From NCBI GenBank assembly GCA_017609695.1, contig JAFCDM010000034.1, positions 1 to 8,380 of the forward strand: a stretch of DNA of 8,380 bases, written 5' to 3'. A program made the translations under genes and the position numbers. The DNA comes from Candidatus Pacearchaeota archaeon (GTDB taxonomy: Archaea > Nanobdellota > Nanobdellia > Pacearchaeales > GW2011-AR1). Below the pieces are notes generated by a model. It had not been told where the DNA came from. It was given only the letters and a program-made list of their open reading frames with translations, and did not search any database. The stretch's first letter is position 1; each line of letters begins with the position of its first letter. Of the stretch, positions 4,801 to 8,380 are shown piece after piece.

Positions 4801-6411
4801 ATGAAAATCTTATTAGTAATCCCAAGGTATGGTTTAACTACAAAAAAGAATTATGGATATAGTTTCCCAATTGGTTTAGGATATATCTCTTCTGTTTTAA
4901 AACAAGCAAACCATGAAGTAGATTGTTTAAACTTAAATCATTTAGAAGGAATAACCGAGAAATTAATAAGAGAACAATTAAACAAAAAAAAATATGATAT
5001 TGTTTGTTCTGGGCATTTAGGAATTGGATATGCTATAATAGAAAAGATTACCAAAGCTTCTAGAAATCACCCATCTAAACCGAAAATTATTTTAGGGGGA
5101 GCATTAATAACAAGTGAACCAAAGTTAATGCTTCAATCTTTAAAACCAGATTTTATAGTTATAGGGGAGGGAGAAATAACAATCCTAGAACTTTTAAAAG
5201 AACTCCAAAAAAACAAATCTAATTTCTCGAAGATTAAGGGGATAGGATATGTAAACAAAAACAAAGAACTAATATTTACTAAACCAAGAGAATTGATTTC
5301 AGATTTAGATTCCCTTCCCTTGCCAGATTTCACAGGATTTGGATTTGAAGAAAAATTAGATAATTCCGGAAACGAGGATATTGGAAGGGCATTTGATTAT
5401 CCAAGGGCTTACCCAATTTTGTGTAGTAGGGGTTGCCCTTTTCATTGTACTTTTTGTTATCATAGTTTAGGGGACAAATACAGGACAAGGACCATAGAAG
5501 ATGTTATAAAAGAAATTGAAATAGCAATAAAAAAATATAGGATTAATGGGATTTTCATTTATGATGACCTATTTTCACTTAATAAAGAAAGATTATATGA
5601 TTTCTGCAAAAAAATAAAAAAACTTATTAAAAAAACACCTTGGGATATTAAGTGGACTTGTCAATTCTCTGTTCTTCATGCAGATAAAAAAACATTAAAG
5701 ATGTTAAAAGATTCAGGTTGTTATGTCGTAGGTTTTGGTTTTGAAAGTTATAGCCAAAAAATTCTTCAAAGCATGAGAAAACCAATAACCCCTAAACAAA
5801 TAGATAATGCAATTAAAGCCTCAAAAGAAGCAGGAATAACCATACAAGGCAATTTTATTTTAGGAGATATTGAAGAGACAAAAGAAACAGCTTACACTAC
5901 TTTAAACTATTGGAAAAAAACTTGTGAATCCCAAATAAGAATAGGATTTATTCAACCATATCCTGGAAGTGAAGTTTATAATCATTGTATAAGAAAAGGG
6001 ATAATTAAAGATAAATTGGATTTTATAAAAAATCATATGGCTCATACTAATTTTATAAATATGACAAACCATATGACAGATAAAGAATTTTTACAATTAA
6101 AAAAAGACACTCTTAATGCAATAAGAGAACAAACCAAACAAATTATACCTTTAAAAGTTGAAAGAATTAGAAAAAATAGATATAATCTAAAAGTTAAATG
6201 TCCTTTTTGCAATGAAACTTTAATTTATAAAAATTTCTTTTTTAGAAATAGATTTTTTTATAGGGTCAATGCCCCTTGTAGAAGGTGTGATAAAAGAATT
6301 TTTATTGTTAGCCGGTTATATAAGTTTATTGTAGACCATTATAATGAATTAGAAATCCCAAGAAAGACTTATTTATCAATACAGGACAGATTCTTAAAAA
6401 AGATAATGTGA
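4801..6411 (+). CDS. B12-binding radical SAM protein with C-terminal zinc ribbon
   Basis: This is a 536-aa protein in three parts. Residues 1-165 are a cobalamin-binding Rossmann domain of the radical SAM type (PIGLGYISSVLKQANHEVDC at 23-42, LGGALITSEP at 98-107, IGEGE at 121-125). No DxHxxG motif is present, as is usual in this class. Residues about 200-400 are the radical SAM barrel with CPFHCTFC, whose Cys212, Cys216 and Cys219 bind the [4Fe-4S] cluster that cleaves SAM; a GFGFES segment (311-316) lies further in. Residues 467-496 hold two CxxC pairs, CPFC (467-470) and CRRC (493-496), a likely zinc ribbon. Family members perform difficult methylations, ring cyclisations or lipid and cofactor changes; the substrate here cannot be told. 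The zinc ribbon suggests a protein or nucleic acid substrate, but that is inference. The gene lies alone between tRNA-Leu and tRNA-Arg and has its own promoter. Confidence 0.9.
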   Translation: MKILLVIPRYGLTTKKNYGYSFPIGLGYISSVLKQANHEVDCLNLNHLEGITEKLIREQLNKKKYDIVCSGHLGIGYAIIEKITKASRNHPSKPKIILGGALITSEPKLMLQSLKPDFIVIGEGEITILELLKELQKNKSNFSKIKGIGYVNKNKELIFTKPRELISDLDSLPLPDFTGFGFEEKLDNSGNEDIGRAFDYPRAYPILCSRGCPFHCTFCYHSLGDKYRTRTIEDVIKEIEIAIKKYRINGIFIYDDLFSLNKERLYDFCKKIKKLIKKTPWDIKWTCQFSVLHADKKTLKMLKDSGCYVVGFGFESYSQKILQSMRKPITPKQIDNAIKASKEAGITIQGNFILGDIEETKETAYTTLNYWKKTCESQIRIGFIQPYPGSEVYNHCIRKGIIKDKLDFIKNHMAHTNFINMTNHMTDKEFLQLKKDTLNAIREQTKQIIPLKVERIRKNRYNLKVKCPFCNETLIYKNFFFRNRFFYRVNAPCRRCDKRIFIVSRLYKFIVDHYNELEIPRKTYLSIQDRFLKKIM

Positions 6412-6430
6412 TAATCTCCAAACAATTAAG

Positions 6431-6440
6431 TTTTAAAATA
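6431..6440 (+). promoter_or_regulatory. TATA box for tRNA-Arg
   Basis: TTTTAAAATA is centred about 27 nt before the first base of tRNA-Arg and 20 nt after the radical SAM stop codon. Confidence 0.45.
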
Positions 6441-6461
6441 AGGATTTCTTAACAAATTTAA

Positions 6462-6536
6462 GCTCCTGTAGCTCAGTTGGATTAGAGCGATGCCCTCCTA
6501 AGGCATAGGTCGTAGGTTCAAGTCCTGCCAGGAGCG
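6462..6536 (+). tRNA. tRNA-Arg (anticodon CCT)
   Basis: A 75-nt class I tRNA. The acceptor GCTCCTG pairs fully with CAGGAGC (6529-6535), with discriminator G at 6536. The anticodon stem ATGCC/GGCAT encloses CTCCTAA, giving anticodon CCT for AGG arginine codons, which occur in the genes of this window. The D arm begins GCTCAGTTGG and the T arm is GTAGG-TTCAAGT-CCTGC with one G-U pair. No intron and no encoded CCA are present. Confidence 0.96.
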
Positions 6537-6559
6537 TATTTTAATTTTTAAGGGATTAC

Positions 6560-6593
6560 AAAGATTTATATAAGTTGGAAACCTAAGAAATAA
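6560..6593 (+). promoter_or_regulatory. Promoter and leader of the HNH gene, similar to that of the LAGLIDADG gene
   Basis: AAAGATTTATATAAG supplies a BRE/TATA element about 26 nt before the ATG at 6594. The 34 bases before the ATG align without gaps to 3656-3689, with 24 of 34 positions equal by eye count. The agreement includes AAAGATTTATA and, past the TATA box, an (A/G)AACCTAA segment. Confidence 0.55.
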
Positions 6594-6920
6594 ATGCCCT
6601 ATAAAGATCCTGAAAAGAGAAGAGAATGTAGAAGAAGATGGTATGCTAATCACACAGAATCTGAAAAACAACATGTTATCCGGAGAAAAAAAGAGATAAA
6701 AAAATGGTTTAATGATTTTAAAAAAACTTTAAAATGCACCATTTGCAGAGAGAATCATCCTGCAACATTAGATTTCCATCATCCAAATAGAAAAAACAAA
6801 GAAAAAGAAATTGGTTTCTTGGTTTCTGAAGGTTATTCTATAAATAGAATAAAAAGAGAAATAGAAAAATGCCAGGTTTTATGTTCCAACTGTCACAGAA
6901 AAATACATTTTATATTTTAA
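6594..6920 (+). CDS. HNH homing-type endonuclease
   Basis: This is a 108-aa protein with a zinc-supported HNH (beta-beta-alpha metal) nuclease fold. Zinc ligands are Cys48 and Cys51 (CTIC) and Cys97 and Cys100 (CSNC). The catalytic part is LDFHH (Asp60, His62, His63) followed by CQVLCSNCHRKIH with Asn99, His101 and His105. The basic start MPYKDPEKRRECRRRWYANH is common in small phage and mobile HNH proteins and probably helps bind DNA. All active-site residues are present. The gene lies between tRNA-Arg and tRNA-Gly, has its own promoter and is not in an intron. It is probably a free-standing mobile endonuclease; a role in restriction is possible but no methylase is near. No Shine-Dalgarno site is seen. 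Confidence 0.87.
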   Translation: MPYKDPEKRRECRRRWYANHTESEKQHVIRRKKEIKKWFNDFKKTLKCTICRENHPATLDFHHPNRKNKEKEIGFLVSEGYSINRIKREIEKCQVLCSNCHRKIHFIF

Positions 6921-6926
6921 AATTGA

Positions 6927-6939
6927 TAACATTTAAAAA
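6927..6939 (+). promoter_or_regulatory. Promoter of tRNA-Gly
   Basis: TAACATTTAAAAA starts 36 nt before tRNA-Gly and 7 nt after the HNH stop codon. It is identical over 13 bases to the box before the 5S rRNA gene. Confidence 0.5.
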
Positions 6940-6962
6940 CACCTTAAATTTATTGAATTTAT

Positions 6963-7035
6963 GCGCGAGTAGTTCAATGGTTTAGAATAACTGATTTCCA
7001 ATCAGTTGATCCGGGTTCGACTCCCGGCCCGCGCA
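6963..7035 (+). tRNA. tRNA-Gly (anticodon TCC)
   Basis: A 73-nt class I tRNA. The acceptor GCGCGAG pairs with CCCGCGC (7028-7034) except for one A-C mismatch at the sixth pair; the discriminator is A at 7035. The anticodon stem ACTGA/TCAGT encloses TTTCCAA, giving anticodon TCC for GGA glycine codons. The variable loop is 4 nt (TGAT) and the T arm is CCGGG-TTCGACT-CCCGG. CCA is not encoded. A recombinase gene starts just downstream, so this tRNA is a candidate integration site. A T-run at 7043-7047 may end the transcript. Confidence 0.95.
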
Positions 7036-7070
7036 TTCCACCTTTTTGTCTATTTCTTGGTGACTGTTTT

Positions 7071-7086
7071 GTATGTAGCTACATAC
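7071..7086. repeat. 16-bp perfect palindrome upstream of the recombinase
   Basis: GTATGTAGCTACATAC equals its own reverse complement over all 16 bases. It lies 35 nt after tRNA-Gly and 7 nt before the TTTTAA box (7094-7099) that is about 26 nt from the recombinase ATG at 7122. The position fits an operator for a dimeric regulator or a recombination accessory site. Confidence 0.6.
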
Positions 7087-7121
7087 GAGTTGCTTTTAAG
7101 TAAAATCTGACTATGATAAAC

Positions 7122-8294
7122 ATGGAAAAGATAGATCCTTACAAGCACAAAGAAAGATATGGGATCTGGATAGAAAAAATCAGGAAAGGCATTCCTGGAA
7201 TCAGCAAGGAGAACTCGGACATAATCCTTCAATATCTGACAGATATGGAAATGGGGATAAATGTTGCTAATGGCAATAAAAAAGGTTCAAGAAGTTATAA
7301 GATTAAACTCATTAAAATTAAGGATGATCTTTCTTGCAAAAGGATTTGAAAAAAGATGTGAAAAATCACTTATAGAAATATCTGAAAAAGAATTGTTTCA
7401 ATTTTTCTTAGACATGAGGCAAGGAAGAATTACAAGAAAAGATGGAAAAATCTATCTCTCAACAGCAGATTATGCTAAAGATTTTAGAGCATTCTGGCAC
7501 TGGTGGCAAAAAGTAAACAGAAAAGAAAGCAAAGACATTTCAGATATAACAATTGATCTAGATGTTTCTAAACATAAGCCTAAGTGGGTTTATTTAACAG
7601 AAGAATAGATCAGGAAATTATGCGATAATGCAAAATATGAATACAAGGTTTTAATGACATTCTTATTTGATTCTGGAATAAGATCTCCAACAGAATTAAT
7701 GAATGTTGCAGTATCTGATTTGTACAATGATGAAAATGGAAAACTTGTTCTTCAGATTAGAGATGAAGTAAGTAAGACATTTGGAAGAAAACTAAAACTT
7801 ATGGTTTCTTCTCAATTAATCAAAGAATATATTAAAAATAAAGAACTAAAACAAGGCGATTATCTTTTTCCTATAAATCCTCCAATCGTAAATAAGTATC
7901 TTCAAAGATTAGCAACTAGAATTTTTGGAACAGGAGTTACAGATGCAGGAAAGAAATACTCTCAATTAACAATGTATGATTTTAGGCATTGTGCTTGCTG
8001 TTATTGGCTTCCAAGATATAAATCTGAAGCAGATTTGAAATATAGGTTTGGGTGGAAAAAGTCAGAAAAGATTCATTATTATTCAGAGTTCTTAGGAATG
8101 AAAGATACAATCACAGAAGAAGATATGCTGATTGATGTAACAAAAACAGAGATTGAAAAAAGATTAACAAAGTCAGAAAGAAAAAATGAAATCTTGCAAG
8201 AAAGATTAAAAATTAATGAAGGCAAGATGGGGAAATGCAAGTTCTAGTAAATGAGATTTTTTTATTAGGAGAAAGAGCCTATAATTTTGGATAA
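7122..8294 (+). pseudogene. Tyrosine recombinase (XerC/D-like integrase), broken by two frameshifts and an in-frame TAG
   Basis: Three consecutive segments join into one protein of about 390 codons. Segment one starts at the ATG at 7122 (MEKIDPYKHKERYG); an in-frame ATG at 7113 is less likely given the TATA spacing. Near 7299 the frame must skip one base to pass from GSRSY to RLNSLKLRMIF. The second segment runs to WVYLTEE and meets TAG at 7606-7608, then resumes in frame as IRKLCDNAKYEYKVL; one C-to-T change of CAG would explain it. Near 8232 a further shift is needed to reach MQVLVNEIFLLGERAYNFG, ending with TAA at 8294. The N-terminal part is a SAM-like core-binding domain. The catalytic part has GIR (Arg at 7681), YDFRH (Arg at 7984, Tyr in place of the usual His), Trp at 8053 and Tyr at 8080. 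It probably once integrated an element at tRNA-Gly. Sequencing error cannot be excluded. Confidence 0.85.
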
Positions 8295-8350
8295 GTTAAA
8301 AAGAGAGGTGAGGGTTGTTGAAGTGGAGGTTTGAAAAATGGAGTAAAAGA

Positions 8351-8380
8351 TATAAACTCTTAATCAATAGAAAAACTATG
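8351..8380 (+). promoter_or_regulatory. Possible promoter and start codon of the next gene
   Basis: AGATATAAAC (TATA box from 8351) is about 26 nt before an ATG in the last three bases of the window (8378-8380), the spacing used by other genes here. The 86 nt after the recombinase hold nothing else I can identify; an ATG at 8338 is followed at once by a stop. Confidence 0.3.

Noticed and set aside
5133..5333. Minus-strand open frame of 66 aa
   Set aside because: Shadow inside the radical SAM gene, with no promoter or recognisable motif.
7050..7232. Minus-strand open frame of 60 aa
   Set aside because: It overlaps the recombinase start and the palindrome region antisense; no motif and no promoter.
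7606..7608. TAG in the recombinase as a recoded (pyrrolysine-like) codon
   Set aside because: The same gene also needs two frameshifts, and the flanking family sequence suggests a Gln codon changed by one base. No pyrrolysine genes or readthrough signal are visible.
1..8380. CRISPR array or tandem short repeats
   Set aside because: No regularly spaced repeated units were found by eye; repeated T- and A-runs reflect base composition.

Overview
This AT-rich window looks like a chromosomal segment of a small-genome archaeon, most likely of the DPANN/Nanoarchaeota type (Pacearchaeota- or Woesearchaeota-like; lineage inferred). Directly visible archaeal marks are an RpoN/Rpb10 RNA polymerase subunit, TATA boxes about 24-33 nt upstream of start codons with few Shine-Dalgarno sites (leaderless style), tRNA genes without an encoded CCA, a stand-alone 5S rRNA gene, and LAGLIDADG, HNH and tyrosine-recombinase genes next to stable RNA genes.

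The window splits at a 76-nt divergent promoter (3614-3689). Left of it everything is on the minus strand. Reading in the transcribed direction there is a 56-aa AbrB-like protein, rpoN, a LolD/MacB-type ABC ATPase, a 67-aa helical protein, an RmlC-type dTDP-sugar epimerase with an extra C-terminal tail, a 147-aa protein of unknown function, and a secreted, membrane-anchored S-layer/CARDB-like protein cut by the left edge. The ATPase and the surface protein are probably parts of one exporter or envelope system whose FtsX/MacB permease lies beyond the edge. The last part of the rmlC gene is a diverged direct duplicate of the end of the 67-aa gene.

Right of the divide everything is on the plus strand, and stable RNA genes alternate with mobile-type genes: a LAGLIDADG endonuclease gene, 5S rRNA, tRNA-Leu(CAA), a B12-binding radical SAM protein with a C-terminal zinc ribbon, tRNA-Arg(CCT), an HNH endonuclease gene, tRNA-Gly(TCC), and a tyrosine recombinase broken by two frameshifts and one in-frame TAG. 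The two endonuclease genes share a similar 34-nt promoter/leader of identical length.

No CRISPR array, complete insertion sequence or intact new defence system was seen. The least expected signals are the shared gene-tail duplication, the matching endonuclease promoters with repeated GGAACC motifs, and the gathering of mobile-type genes at RNA loci.
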